Shown here: positions 15,905 through 24,720 of the stretch, piece after piece
Position numbering within the stretch: position 1 is the stretch's first letter
Layout of the letters: the number at the start of each line of letters is the position of its first letter
NCBI RefSeq assembly: GCF_021278985.1
Contig: NZ_CP082833.1
Span: forward strand, 4,774,001-4,838,000
Origin: Citrobacter rodentium NBRC 105723 = DSM 16636
GTDB taxonomy: Bacteria > Pseudomonadota > Gammaproteobacteria > Enterobacterales > Enterobacteriaceae
Reading direction: 5' to 3'
DNA length: 64,000 bases
The notes under the pieces: model-generated
Database searches by the model: none
The model's input: the letters and a program-made list of their open reading frames with translations, nothing else
What the model was told of the DNA's origin: nothing
Program-made: the position numbers and the translations under genes

Positions 15905-16597
15905 TTACCCCTTGTTGCTCTCGCTAACGGTAAACGCCTGACGGTGCAGAATCGCGGTAAACTCTTCCATAAAGTTGTCGTAATTCAGTTCCAGCTTGTT
16001 CACGCGCTGGTTCAGACGGTTGTAAGCCATTACCGCAGGAATTGCCGCAAACAGACCAATCGCCGTGGCGATCAGCGCCTCCGCGATCCCCGGCGCCACC
16101 ATTTGCAGGGTCGCCTGTTTTACCGCCCCGAGAGCGATAAACGCATGCATGATCCCCCACACGGTGCCGAACAGACCGATATACGGGCTGATGGAACCGA
16201 CGGTACCAAGAAACGGGATGTGCGTTTCCAGATTTTCCAGCTCACGGTTCATAGAGATGCGCATCGCCCGAGACGCCCCTTCGACAATGGCTTCCGGCGC
16301 GTGGCTGTTGGCCCGATGCAAACGGGCAAACTCTTTGAACCCGCTATAGAAGATTTGTTCCGTACCGGCGAGGCTATCGCGACGACCCTGGCTCTCCTGA
16401 TACAGGCGAGACAGTTCGATACCGGACCAGAATTTGTCTTCAAACGCTTCGGCTTCACGCGCCGCTGCGTTGAGAATACGGGTCCGCTGGATGATAATAG
16501 CCCAGGATGCGATTGAAAAACCAATCAAAATCAACATGATAAGTTTAACCAGAAGGCTTGCCTTCAGGAACAAATCAAGGATATTCATGTCAGTCAC
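15905..16597 (-). CDS. tolQ: Tol-Pal proton channel subunit TolQ
   Basis: 230-residue ExbB/TolQ inner-membrane protein with three membrane helices (about 15-38, 135-158, 170-190). The third carries GIAEALIATAIGLFAAIPAV, which lines the proton channel with TolR. Forms the pentamer around TolR that drives TolA. It overlaps ybgC by four bases (ATGA), so translation is coupled. Confidence 0.97.
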   Translation of the reverse strand: MTDMNILDLFLKASLLVKLIMLILIGFSIASWAIIIQRTRILNAAAREAEAFEDKFWSGIELSRLYQESQGRRDSLAGTEQIFYSGFKEFARLHRANSHAPEAIVEGASRAMRISMNRELENLETHIPFLGTVGSISPYIGLFGTVWGIMHAFIALGAVKQATLQMVAPGIAEALIATAIGLFAAIPAVMAYNRLNQRVNKLELNYDNFMEEFTAILHRQAFTVSESNKG

Positions 16598-16998
16598 TGC
16601 TTAAACTCCGCGACAATAGACTTGGGAAGCGCACGAGGCTTCATTTTGAGTGGATCAACGCACACGATCAGCACCTCTGCCTCATTGAGCACGGTGTTCT
16701 CTGCGTTGACAATGCGTTGCGTGAAAACCATAGAGGTGCCACGCATTGACGTAATTTCGCTCTGGACTTCGAGCATGTCGTCGAGCCGCGCAGGCGCATA
16801 ATATTCCAGCGTCATTTTACGCACCACGAAGGCCACCCGCTCCTCCAGCAGCGCCTGCTGGCTGAAGTGATGATGACGCAGCATTTCTGTGCGCGCTCTT
16901 TCATAAAAAGCGACATAGCTGGCGTGGTAAACCACCCCACCGGCGTCGGTGTCTTCGTAATAGACGCGCACCGGCCATCGAAATATATACTGACTCAT
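16594..16998 (-). CDS. ybgC: Acyl-CoA thioesterase YbgC
   Basis: 134-residue hotdog-fold thioesterase acting on acyl-CoA or acyl-ACP, linked to phospholipid metabolism near the membrane. The 4-hydroxybenzoyl-CoA thioesterase active-site motif is clear: YYEDTDAGGVVYHASYVAFYERART, with the catalytic Asp in TDAGG. It starts the tol-pal operon as in E. coli. Confidence 0.96.
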   Translation of the reverse strand: MSQYIFRWPVRVYYEDTDAGGVVYHASYVAFYERARTEMLRHHHFSQQALLEERVAFVVRKMTLEYYAPARLDDMLEVQSEITSMRGTSMVFTQRIVNAENTVLNEAEVLIVCVDPLKMKPRALPKSIVAEFKQ

Positions 16999-17221
16999 TC
17001 CTGCCGCCTCTTTACTGGCTTCGTCCGCTCACACTCGCCGCTGACTTGTGTCAGCGCCAGGCGATGCGCGTCCTTGCTGTCGCGATCCATCAAGAATGCT
17101 GTTGTATATAGCGTCGTATTCACTTTACATCCCGGTAATGCAACAAAAGAGAGAACTTTTAAACGTTGCTACTATACGCGCGCTGTAAAGGCTTGGGAAT
17201 GGGGGGAAGTTAAGGGAGCGT
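16999..17221. other. Spacer between ybgC and ybgE
   Basis: Holds the presumed tol-pal promoter on the minus strand. I do not see a clear -10/-35 pair and no gene. Confidence 0.35.
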
Positions 17222-17250
17222 AAAAATATATGGGCTTATGCAAGCCCATC
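17222..17250 (-). terminator. Intrinsic terminator of the cyd operon
   Basis: TGGGCTT-ATGC-AAGCCCA at 17231-17248; on the minus strand it is followed by TATATTTTTA. It separates cydABX-ybgE from ybgC. Confidence 0.8.
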
Positions 17251-17272
17251 GATTATTCAGGATATTTCTTAT

Positions 17273-17566
17273 TCAAAAGAAGAAGAAAAGCAGCCCGGCG
17301 ATGAGGACGATATCGGCCAGCAGAGGCGAGAAAATACCCTGCCAGCGCGCGGCGCGCGGGCGAAAGCCGACACCGTGGATGATGCCTGCGCAGACCGCCC
17401 ACATCAGCAGGAAGCCTTGCCAGATCGCCAGCGAACTGGTCCTCGCCGCGAAGCGGGAGGGATCCCAAAACATACATCCTGCTAACAATAACGCCATCAG
17501 CAAAGAAAGCGCCCGTAACGGGCGCTTATCCATCGCGTTATAGAACATCGCGATCAGGTTGGTCAT
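17273..17566 (-). CDS. ybgE: Cyd operon membrane protein YbgE
   Basis: 97-residue inner-membrane protein with three hydrophobic helices and a FFFF C-terminus, same length as E. coli YbgE. Its role is unknown; it is consistently found after cydX and may help the cytochrome bd oxidase. The start shares one base with the cydX stop (TGATG). Confidence 0.93.
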   Translation of the reverse strand: MTNLIAMFYNAMDKRPLRALSLLMALLLAGCMFWDPSRFAARTSSLAIWQGFLLMWAVCAGIIHGVGFRPRAARWQGIFSPLLADIVLIAGLLFFFF

Positions 17567-17679
17567 CAGTGTTCTTCTTGACCGGCTTTGCTTGCCTCGA
17601 CGTGCTCAAGGGCCAGCGCAGTAATGATGCCAAATGCACAGGCAAGAAGCGTTCCCAGAATCCAGGCGAAATACCACAT
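17566..17679 (-). CDS. cydX: Cytochrome bd-I small subunit CydX
   Basis: 37-residue single-helix subunit needed for stable haem insertion in cytochrome bd-I. It reads MWYFAWILGTLLACAFG then IITALALEHVEASKAGQEEH, almost identical to E. coli CydX. It lies 15 bases after cydB, with a GGAGC Shine-Dalgarno, and is short enough to be missed by ordinary gene calling. Confidence 0.97.
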   Translation of the reverse strand: MWYFAWILGTLLACAFGIITALALEHVEASKAGQEEH

Positions 17680-17694
17680 ATGTTTGCTCCTTAC

Positions 17695-18834
17695 TTAGTA
17701 CAGAGAGTGGGTGTTGCTTTCAATGTGTTCTCTGGTGATGCGGCCAAACATCTTCCAGTAACACCAGCTGGTGTAGATCAGGATGATCGGCACAAACACC
17801 ACCGCAACCCAGGTCATCAGATTCAGCGTCATCTGGCTGGAGGTCGCATCCCACATGGTCAGGCTGGCGTTCATCATGGTGCTGGATGGCATCACGAACG
17901 GGAACATCGCGATACCGGCCGTCAGGATGATGCAGGCCAGCGTCAGAGAAGAGAACAGGAACGCCCATGCCCCTTTCTCCATCCGCGACGTCAGGATAGT
18001 CAGCAGCGGCAGAACAACGCCCAGCGCCGGCACCAGCCACAGGATCGGCGCGTTATTGAAGTTCACAAGCCAGGCGCCCGCTTCACGCGCGACTTCTTTG
18101 GTCAGCGGGTTAGAAGCGGCATGGTGATCGATAACCGAGGTCACCACATAGCCGTCGATACCGTACACCACCCAGACGCCCGCCAGTGCGAAGCATACCA
18201 GCGTGACCAGCGCGGCGATTTGCGACGTCGCGCGGGCGCGCAAATGCAGTTCGCCAACGGTACGCATTTGCAGATAGGTCGCACCCTGGGTGATGATCAT
18301 CCCGACGCTGACCACGCCCGCCAGCAGACCGAACGGGTTCAGCAGCTGGAAGAAGTTACCGGTGTAGTACAGACGCAGATACTCGTCGACGTGGAACTGT
18401 ACGCCCTGCAGCAGGTTACCGAAGGCCACCCCAATCACCAGCGGCGGCACGAAGCTGCCGACGAAGACGCCCCAGTCCCACATGTTGCGCCAGCGGGTGT
18501 CTTCAATCTTGGAGCGGTAGTCAAAACCGACCGGACGGAAGAACAACGACGCCAGCACAAGGATCATCGCCACATAGAAGCCGGAGAACGCCGCGGCGTA
18601 AACCATCGGCCAGGCGGCGAACAGCGCGCCGCCAGCGGTGATCAGCCACACCTGGTTGCCGTCCCAGTGCGGGGCGATGGAGTTAATCATAATTCGACGC
18701 TCGGTGTCGTTACGACCGAGGAAACGGGTGAGCATGCCCACCCCCATGTCGAAGCCATCGGTAACTGCAAAACCAATCAGCAGAACGCCAACCAGCAGCC
18801 ACCAGATAAAACGTAGTACTTCATAATCGATCAT
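17695..18834 (-). CDS. cydB: Cytochrome bd-I ubiquinol oxidase subunit II
   Basis: 379-residue inner-membrane subunit with about nine helices. Together with CydA it forms the high-affinity quinol:O2 oxidase used at low oxygen. GFAVTDGFDMGVGML near the N-terminus and the conserved RNMWDWGVFVGS match E. coli. It starts 15 bases after the cydA stop. Confidence 0.97.
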   Translation of the reverse strand: MIDYEVLRFIWWLLVGVLLIGFAVTDGFDMGVGMLTRFLGRNDTERRIMINSIAPHWDGNQVWLITAGGALFAAWPMVYAAAFSGFYVAMILVLASLFFRPVGFDYRSKIEDTRWRNMWDWGVFVGSFVPPLVIGVAFGNLLQGVQFHVDEYLRLYYTGNFFQLLNPFGLLAGVVSVGMIITQGATYLQMRTVGELHLRARATSQIAALVTLVCFALAGVWVVYGIDGYVVTSVIDHHAASNPLTKEVAREAGAWLVNFNNAPILWLVPALGVVLPLLTILTSRMEKGAWAFLFSSLTLACIILTAGIAMFPFVMPSSTMMNASLTMWDATSSQMTLNLMTWVAVVFVPIILIYTSWCYWKMFGRITREHIESNTHSLY

Positions 18835-18849
18835 TTGACGACTCCTGTC

Positions 18850-20418
18850 TTAGCGTGCCGGCTGAGAAGCCACGGTGGACTGCTCAAAGTGATAGCGACC
18901 GGTTTTCAGGCTGCTTGGGCCAAGGCGTGCGAACTTGAACATCAGGAACAGTTCAGCCACCAGGAACAGGGTATACAGACCGCAAATCAGGAACATGGAG
19001 AACAGCAGGTCGCCTGGCCTCAGGGACGAGTTCGCCACGGCGGTCGGCAATACCTCGCCGATAGCCCAGGGCTGACGGCCATATTCCGCGACAAACCAGC
19101 CTGCTTCAACGGCGATCCACGGCAGTGGAATACCGTACAGCGCGGCGCGCAGCAGCCATTTTTTCTCGCCGATGCGGTTGCGGATCACGCTCCAGAAAGA
19201 GAGCGCGATGATAGCCAGCAGCAGGAAGCCGCATGCCACCATGATACGGAACGCGAAGTACAGCGGCGCAACGCGAGGAATAGAATCTTTCGTCGCCTGC
19301 TGAATCTGCGCTTCCGTCGCATCAGAGACGTTCGGGGTATAGCGTTTCAGCAGCAGACCGTAACCGAGGTCTTTCTTCATGCTGTTGAACTGGTCGCGAA
19401 CCGCCTGGTCGGTAGAACCGGCGCGCAGCTGCTCCAGCAGTTGGTAAGCTTTCATCCCGTTACGGATACGCTCTTCATGCTGCACCATCAGGTCTTTCAG
19501 ACCGATAACCGGCGTGTCGACGGAACGGGTGGCGATGATGCCCAGCGCGTAAGGGATCTGGATAGCGAATTTATTTTCCTGCGAATCCTGATCCGGAATG
19601 CCGAACAGGGTGAAGGCAGCCGGCGCAGGCTGAGTCTCCCACTCGGCTTCGATGGCGGCGAGTTTCGTTTTCTGCACGTCGCCCATTTCGTAACCGGATT
19701 CATCACCCAGAACAATAACAGACAGCACGGCAGCCATACCGAAGCTGGCGGCGATAGCAAAGGAGCGTTTGGCGAAGGCGATATCGCGGCCTTTCAGCAG
19801 GTAGTAAGCGCTGATGCCGAGGATGAACATCGCGCCGGTCACATAGCCAGAGGCCACGGTGTGAACAAATTTCACCTGGGCGACCGGGTTCAGCACCAGT
19901 TCAGAGAAGCTCACCATCTCCATACGCATGGTTTCGAAGTTGAAATCCGATGCGATAGGGTTCTGCATCCAGCCGTTCGCGACGAGGATCCACAGCGCTG
20001 AGAGGTTAGAACCTAATGCCACCAGCCAGGTCACAGCCATGTGCTGAACTTTGCCCAGACGGTCCCAACCGAAGAAGAACAGACCTACAAAGGTGGATTC
20101 GAGGAAGAAGGCCATCAAACCTTCGATCGCCAGCGGCGCACCGAAGATATCCCCAACGTAGTGGGAATAGTAAGACCAGTTAGTCCCGAACTGGAACTCC
20201 ATGGTCAGCCCTGTTGCCACACCCAGAGCGAAGTTGATGCCAAACAACTTGCCCCAGAATTTAGTCATATCTTTATAAATCTGTTTGCCGGAAAGGACGT
20301 AGACCGTTTCCATAATGGCCAGCAGAAACGCCATACCGAGCGTCAGCGGCACAAAAAGGAAGTGGTACATCGCGGTCAAGGCAAACTGTAAGCGCGACAG
20401 TTCGACTATATCTAACAT
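18850..20418 (-). CDS. cydA: Cytochrome bd-I ubiquinol oxidase subunit I
   Basis: 522-residue haem-bearing subunit. The haem b595 ligand is His19 (LTAMYHFLFVPL), haem b558 ligands are expected at His186 (KFVHTVASGY) and Met393. The quinol-binding Q-loop region between helices 6 and 7 (about 240-330) holds the KLAAIEAEWETQPAPA segment. First gene of cydABX-ybgE. Confidence 0.98.
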   Translation of the reverse strand: MLDIVELSRLQFALTAMYHFLFVPLTLGMAFLLAIMETVYVLSGKQIYKDMTKFWGKLFGINFALGVATGLTMEFQFGTNWSYYSHYVGDIFGAPLAIEGLMAFFLESTFVGLFFFGWDRLGKVQHMAVTWLVALGSNLSALWILVANGWMQNPIASDFNFETMRMEMVSFSELVLNPVAQVKFVHTVASGYVTGAMFILGISAYYLLKGRDIAFAKRSFAIAASFGMAAVLSVIVLGDESGYEMGDVQKTKLAAIEAEWETQPAPAAFTLFGIPDQDSQENKFAIQIPYALGIIATRSVDTPVIGLKDLMVQHEERIRNGMKAYQLLEQLRAGSTDQAVRDQFNSMKKDLGYGLLLKRYTPNVSDATEAQIQQATKDSIPRVAPLYFAFRIMVACGFLLLAIIALSFWSVIRNRIGEKKWLLRAALYGIPLPWIAVEAGWFVAEYGRQPWAIGEVLPTAVANSSLRPGDLLFSMFLICGLYTLFLVAELFLMFKFARLGPSSLKTGRYHFEQSTVASQPAR

Positions 20419-21200
20419 CTTGACTCCTTGCTCATCGCATGAAGACTCCGAGAGTGAACCCCGTCAGAAAGGGTCACACGCATGCCCCAATACAAATTAA
20501 TTTGCGCGCTTCCACCTTCGCCGCTTTTGCAGAACGCAAACAGAAAGGGTGAAAGGTTACAAATATGTTAATAAAAATCTCAAATTGATCCCGCAATTAT
20601 ATTACGCCGCAAAATCCTTACAATAAACAGGTTTTTATTAAGGAAGATTTGCATTTTTCGACAGCGATCAATTTATGCCAAATTTATCACTTTTCCACCA
20701 ATTTGATAGGCGACAATTTATCGCGTTTTAATGCTATTTTCCAATGTTTAGGCATTGATTTAAATCAAAAACACTCAACTCTGTTAACTATGTTTACAAC
20801 TGGTGTCATTAGTGAACAAGATGTTGCTTATATGTATTTATAAAGGCAGGTATGGATACTTGTTGAGTAACCATATATAAAAATACAGTGTTTTAATTAA
20901 CGTGACTTGCCCTGCCTCCGCCGCCAGGAGAGGTGCGATTTCTCGTTAGCTGCGTGTCTTTTATTTTCAGAGACAAGATTTCCGGGCTTAATATTCACAA
21001 TTAATTCACCTTAGAATTGTTTTAAATTAACACCACGCGGTTATTATTACGTTAATAAAAAAACACGAGCGCGTGGCTGGAAGGTGTTTGTTGTCTGTTC
21101 AGGCAGGTTTATCGTTAAAGGTTCGCGCATAACCGGGCAGAAAGCGCCCGCTGACGTCTCCCCTTCTCCTTCCACAAGCTCCGTTGGCAAACCGACAGAT
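20419..21200. other. Long regulatory region between cydA and the suc operon
   Basis: About 0.8 kb without a credible gene. The cydA-proximal half is AT-rich and carries the FNR box and presumably the multiple cyd promoters. The other half (20900-21200) is of mixed composition. In E. coli mngR-mngA-mngB lie here; I find no trace of their coding sequence. Two small open frames (20649-20843 plus, 21047-21232 minus) show no recognisable protein. Confidence 0.5.
20755..20768. promoter_or_regulatory. FNR box upstream of cydA
   Basis: TTGATTTAAATCAA is a perfect FNR site (TTGAT-N4-ATCAA), about 340 bases before the cydA start, where FNR represses the operon under full anaerobiosis in E. coli. AT-rich stretches such as GTTAACTATGTTTAC close by could be ArcA sites. 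Confidence 0.82.
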
Positions 21201-21226
21201 AAAAAAAAGGCCATCATCTGATGGCC
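21201..21226 (-). terminator. Intrinsic terminator of sdhCDAB-sucABCD
   Basis: GGCCATCA-TC-TGATGGCC preceded on the plus strand by eight A, so a U8 tail on the minus-strand transcript. About 85 bases after the sucD stop. Confidence 0.92.
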
Positions 21227-21305
21227 AACCATGTCGAAATCGGACCGACCCTTCCCCCTTCATCACGGGTGAATGAAGGGTTTGGGCCGTTTACTCTTAT
21301 ATCTT
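21201..21305 (-). ncRNA. sdhX: SdhX-like 3' UTR small RNA
   Basis: In E. coli the 3' UTR after sucD is cut out as the Hfq-binding sRNA SdhX (RybD), which lowers ackA expression. Here the same place holds about 100 bases with a first stem-loop (CCCTTCAT / ATGAAGGG at 21256-21280) and the final GGCCATCA hairpin with a U8 tail, the usual Hfq-dependent sRNA end. Assignment is by position and structure. Confidence 0.55.
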
Positions 21306-21309
21306 AGTG

Positions 21310-22179
21310 TTACTTAATGACTGCCTTCAGCGCTTCGCCGATGTCGGCGAGGCTGCGGACGGTTTTCACGCCTGCGGCTTCCAGCGCGGCGAATTTCTCA
21401 TCCGCCGTCCCTTTACCGCCTGCGATAATGGCACCCGCGTGACCCATACGTTTGCCTTTCGGCGCGGTCACACCGGCAATGTAGCCCACTACCGGCTTGG
21501 TGACGTGATCTTTGATGTACGCCGCCGCTTCTTCTTCCGCGCTACCGCCGATCTCGCCGATCATGACGATCGCTTCGGTCTGCGGATCTTCCTGGAACAG
21601 CTTCAGGATGTCGATGAAGTTAGAGCCGGGGATCGGGTCGCCGCCGATGCCCACGCAGGTGGACTGGCCGAAGCCGTAGTCGGTAGTCTGCTTAACCGCT
21701 TCATAGGTCAGGGTACCGGAACGGGAAACGATGCCCACTTTACCCGGTTTGTGAATATGGCCCGGCATGATGCCGATTTTGCATTCGCCAGGGGTGATCA
21801 CGCCCGGGCAGTTCGGGCCGATCATGCGCACGCCCGCTTCGTCCAGCTTCACCTTCACGGTCAGCATATCCAGCGTCGGGATGCCTTCAGTGATGGTAAT
21901 GATCAGTTTGATGCCTGCGTCGATCGCTTCGAGAATAGAATCTTTGCAGAACGGCGCCGGAACGTAGATAACGGTGGCGATGGCGCCCGTCGCTTCTACC
22001 GCTTCACGCACGGTATTGAACACTGGCAGACCCAGATGGGTCGTGCCGCCTTTACCCGGCGTGACGCCGCCGACCATCTGCGTGCCGTAGGCAATCGCCT
22101 GTTCGGAGTGGAAGGTCCCCTGGCTACCGGTGAAGCCCTGGCAGATAACCTTGGTGTTTTTATCGATTAAAACGGACAT
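21310..22179 (-). CDS. sucD: Succinyl-CoA synthetase alpha subunit
   Basis: 289 residues, same length as E. coli SucD. Converts succinyl-CoA to succinate with substrate-level phosphorylation. CoA-binding GFTGSQGTFHSEQAI near the N-terminus, phosphohistidine His247 in KRMGHAGAI. The ATG shares its first base with the sucC stop. Confidence 0.98.
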   Translation of the reverse strand: MSVLIDKNTKVICQGFTGSQGTFHSEQAIAYGTQMVGGVTPGKGGTTHLGLPVFNTVREAVEATGAIATVIYVPAPFCKDSILEAIDAGIKLIITITEGIPTLDMLTVKVKLDEAGVRMIGPNCPGVITPGECKIGIMPGHIHKPGKVGIVSRSGTLTYEAVKQTTDYGFGQSTCVGIGGDPIPGSNFIDILKLFQEDPQTEAIVMIGEIGGSAEEEAAAYIKDHVTKPVVGYIAGVTAPKGKRMGHAGAIIAGGKGTADEKFAALEAAGVKTVRSLADIGEALKAVIK

Positions 22180-23345
22180 TATTTCCCCTCCACTGCGGCA
22201 ACAACCTGCTGAGCTGCATCCGTCAGACTTTTCGCTGCAATAATATTCAGGCCGCTGTCAGCCAGTTTCTTCGCGCCGAGTTCGGCGTTGTTGCCTTCCA
22301 GACGAACGACAACCGGGACGTTAACGCCCACTTCTTCCACCGCGCCGATGATGCCGTCGGCAATCAGGTCGCAACGGACGATACCGCCGAAGATGTTAAC
22401 CAGAACGGCTTTCACGTTGTCGTCAGAGAGGATAATTTTAAACGCTTCGGTAACGCGCTCTTTGGTCGCGCCGCCGCCCACGTCGAGGAAGTTCGCCGGT
22501 TCGCCGCCGTGCAGCTTAACGATATCCATTGTCCCCATCGCCAGGCCGGCGCCGTTCACCATGCAGCCGATGTTGCCATCCAGCGCCACATAGTTCAGCT
22601 CCCACTGCGCCGCCTGCGCTTCGCGCGGGTCTTCCTGCGACTGGTCGCGCATTTCGCGCAGATCCGGCTGGCGGAACAGCGCGTTACCGTCAGCGCCCAG
22701 CTTACCGTCGAGGCAGATCAGATCGCCCTGCTTCGTGATCACCAGCGGGTTAATTTCAATCAGCGCCAGGTCGCGCTCAAGGAAGATGGTCGCCAGGCCC
22801 ATGAAAATTTTGGTGAACTGCTGCACCAGTTTGCCTTCCAGACCCAGTTTAAAGGCCAGTTCGCGTCCCTGATACGGCATCGGACCGGCCAGCGGATCGA
22901 GCGCCACTTTGTGGATCAGGTGCGGAGTCTCTTCCGCCACTTTTTCAATCTCTACGCCGCCTTCGGTCGAGGCCATAAAGACCACGCGACGGGAGCTGCG
23001 GTCAACCACCGCGCCGAGATACAGCTCTTTATCAATATCGGTCGCCGCTTCAACCAGGATCTGGTTAACCGGCTGGCCGTTGGCGTCCGTCTGATAGGTC
23101 ACCAGACGTTTGCCCAGCCAGTGCTCAGCAAAGGCGCGAATCTCTTCTTTGCTTTTGACAACCTTCACACCGCCCGCTTTACCGCGACCGCCAGCGTGAA
23201 CCTGACATTTCACCACCCACGGACCGGCACCGATTTTCGATGCCGCTTCTTCAGCTTCACGCGGAGTAGTACAGGCATAACCCACCGGCGCCGGTAAGCC
23301 ATAGCGGGCAAAAAGTTGTTTTGCCTGATATTCATGTAAGTTCAT
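22179..23345 (-). CDS. sucC: Succinyl-CoA synthetase beta subunit
   Basis: 388 residues as in E. coli. ATP-grasp domain in the N-terminal half (MNLHEYQAKQLFARYGLP, KCQVHAGGRGKAGGVK), GxGLAMGTMD motif (MVNGAGLAMGTMD) and the C-terminal CoA ligase domain with VNIFGGIVRCD. Partner of SucD. Confidence 0.98.
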   Translation of the reverse strand: MNLHEYQAKQLFARYGLPAPVGYACTTPREAEEAASKIGAGPWVVKCQVHAGGRGKAGGVKVVKSKEEIRAFAEHWLGKRLVTYQTDANGQPVNQILVEAATDIDKELYLGAVVDRSSRRVVFMASTEGGVEIEKVAEETPHLIHKVALDPLAGPMPYQGRELAFKLGLEGKLVQQFTKIFMGLATIFLERDLALIEINPLVITKQGDLICLDGKLGADGNALFRQPDLREMRDQSQEDPREAQAAQWELNYVALDGNIGCMVNGAGLAMGTMDIVKLHGGEPANFLDVGGGATKERVTEAFKIILSDDNVKAVLVNIFGGIVRCDLIADGIIGAVEEVGVNVPVVVRLEGNNAELGAKKLADSGLNIIAAKSLTDAAQQVVAAVEGK

Positions 23346-23377
23346 GTGTTCTGTCCATCCTTCAGGTAATCGTTATC

Positions 23378-23466
23378 TTTAAACCCGTAGGCCGGATTAG
23401 CATAGCGCTATCAGGCAGTACACCCTCGCCGGATGGCGGCGTGAATGCCTTATCCGGCCTACGGGG
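23378..23466. repeat. REP/BIME between sucB and sucC
   Basis: Two opposed REP units: GTAGGCCGGATTAGCATAGC with CTATCAGGC, and GCCGGATGGCGGCGTGAATG with CTTATCCGGCCTAC. It lies within the sdh-suc transcript and probably modulates the sucAB/sucCD mRNA ratio by blocking 3' exonucleases (inference). Confidence 0.82.
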
Positions 23467-23485
23467 CAGGTGATACTCTTGTTTA

Positions 23486-24706
23486 CTACACGTCCAGCAG
23501 CAGACGTGTCGGATCTTCCAGCAGCTCTTTGATCGCCACCAAGAAGCCCACGGATTCACGACCGTCGATCAGGCGGTGATCGTAGGAGAGCGCCAGATAC
23601 ATCATCGGCAGGATCTCCACCTTGCCATCGACCGCCATCGGACGATCTTTAATGGCGTGCATCCCGAGGATCGCGCTCTGCGGCGGGTTGATAATCGGGG
23701 TGGACATCAGGGAACCAAATACGCCGCCGTTGGTAATGGTGAAGTTACCGCCGGTCAGGTCGTCTACGGTCAGTTTGCCGTCACGGCCTTTCACCGCCAG
23801 CTCTTTAATTTTCTTCTCAATGTCAGCCATGCCCAGCGTATCCACATCGCGCAGAACCGGGGTTACCAGGCCGCGTGGAGTAGAGACCGCCATGCTGACG
23901 TCGAAGTAGTTGTGATACACCACGTCGTCGCCGTCGATAGAGGCGTTGACTTCCGGGAAGCGTTTCAGCGCTTCCACCACCGCTTTCACATAGAAGGACA
24001 TAAAGCCCAGACGGATGCCGTGACGCTTCTCGAACGCCTCGCCGTACTGCTTACGCAGATCCATAATCGGCTTCATGTTGACTTCGTTGAAGGTCGTCAG
24101 CATCGCGGTGGAGTTTTTCGCCTCCAGCAGACGCTCGGCCACGCGCTTACGCAGGCGGGTCATCGGTACGCGTTTTTCGCTACGCGCGCCGAGCGCAGGC
24201 TGCGCTGTCGGCGCCGCTTCAGGCGCTTTCGTCTCTTCTTTCGCCGGCGCTTTCGCCAGATGTTTTTCCACATCTTCGCGAGTGATGCGGCCGCCGACGC
24301 CGGTGCCTTTAATCACGCTGGCTTCGAGGTTATGTTCAGCCAGCAGGCGACGGATCGCCGGGCTCAGCGCATCGTTGTTTTGCTCTTCCAACGAGGCCTG
24401 CTGGCGCTGTGCCGGAGTCGACGCTTTCTCTTCCGATTTGGCGCTGGTCTCTTTACCGGCGCTGTTGCCTTCACGCAGGCGACCGAGGATCTGGCGGGAA
24501 GTCACGGTGGTGCCTTCGTCTTCCAGAACCGCATCCAGAATGCCGTCCGCTGATGCCGGTACTTCCAGTACCACTTTGTCAGTTTCGATTTCTACCAGCA
24601 CTTCGTCACGAACCACGGCGTCGCCTGGTTTTTTGTGCCAGGTGGCGACGGTCGCGTCCGCTACGGACTCAGGCAGGTCGGGAACAAGAATATCTACGCT
24701 ACTCAT
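23486..24706 (-). CDS. sucB: 2-oxoglutarate dehydrogenase E2, dihydrolipoyl succinyltransferase
   Basis: 406 residues. One lipoyl domain with the lipoylated Lys in EIETDKVVLEVPA (about Lys44), a peripheral subunit-binding domain (SPAIRRLLAEHNLEAS, about 107-140), and a C-terminal acyltransferase domain ending in SYDHRLIDGRESVGFL, where His and Asp are catalytic. It lies 14 bases after sucA. Confidence 0.98.
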   Translation of the reverse strand: MSSVDILVPDLPESVADATVATWHKKPGDAVVRDEVLVEIETDKVVLEVPASADGILDAVLEDEGTTVTSRQILGRLREGNSAGKETSAKSEEKASTPAQRQQASLEEQNNDALSPAIRRLLAEHNLEASVIKGTGVGGRITREDVEKHLAKAPAKEETKAPEAAPTAQPALGARSEKRVPMTRLRKRVAERLLEAKNSTAMLTTFNEVNMKPIMDLRKQYGEAFEKRHGIRLGFMSFYVKAVVEALKRFPEVNASIDGDDVVYHNYFDVSMAVSTPRGLVTPVLRDVDTLGMADIEKKIKELAVKGRDGKLTVDDLTGGNFTITNGGVFGSLMSTPIINPPQSAILGMHAIKDRPMAVDGKVEILPMMYLALSYDHRLIDGRESVGFLVAIKELLEDPTRLLLDV

Positions 24707-24720
24707 TATTTATCCTTTAT

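Noticed and set aside
20649..20843. Possible 64-residue gene upstream of cydA
   Set aside because: No clear ribosome site, no family match, and it runs through the FNR box and presumed cyd promoters.
21047..21232. Possible 61-residue gene after sucD
   Set aside because: Overlaps the suc terminator and has no recognisable features.
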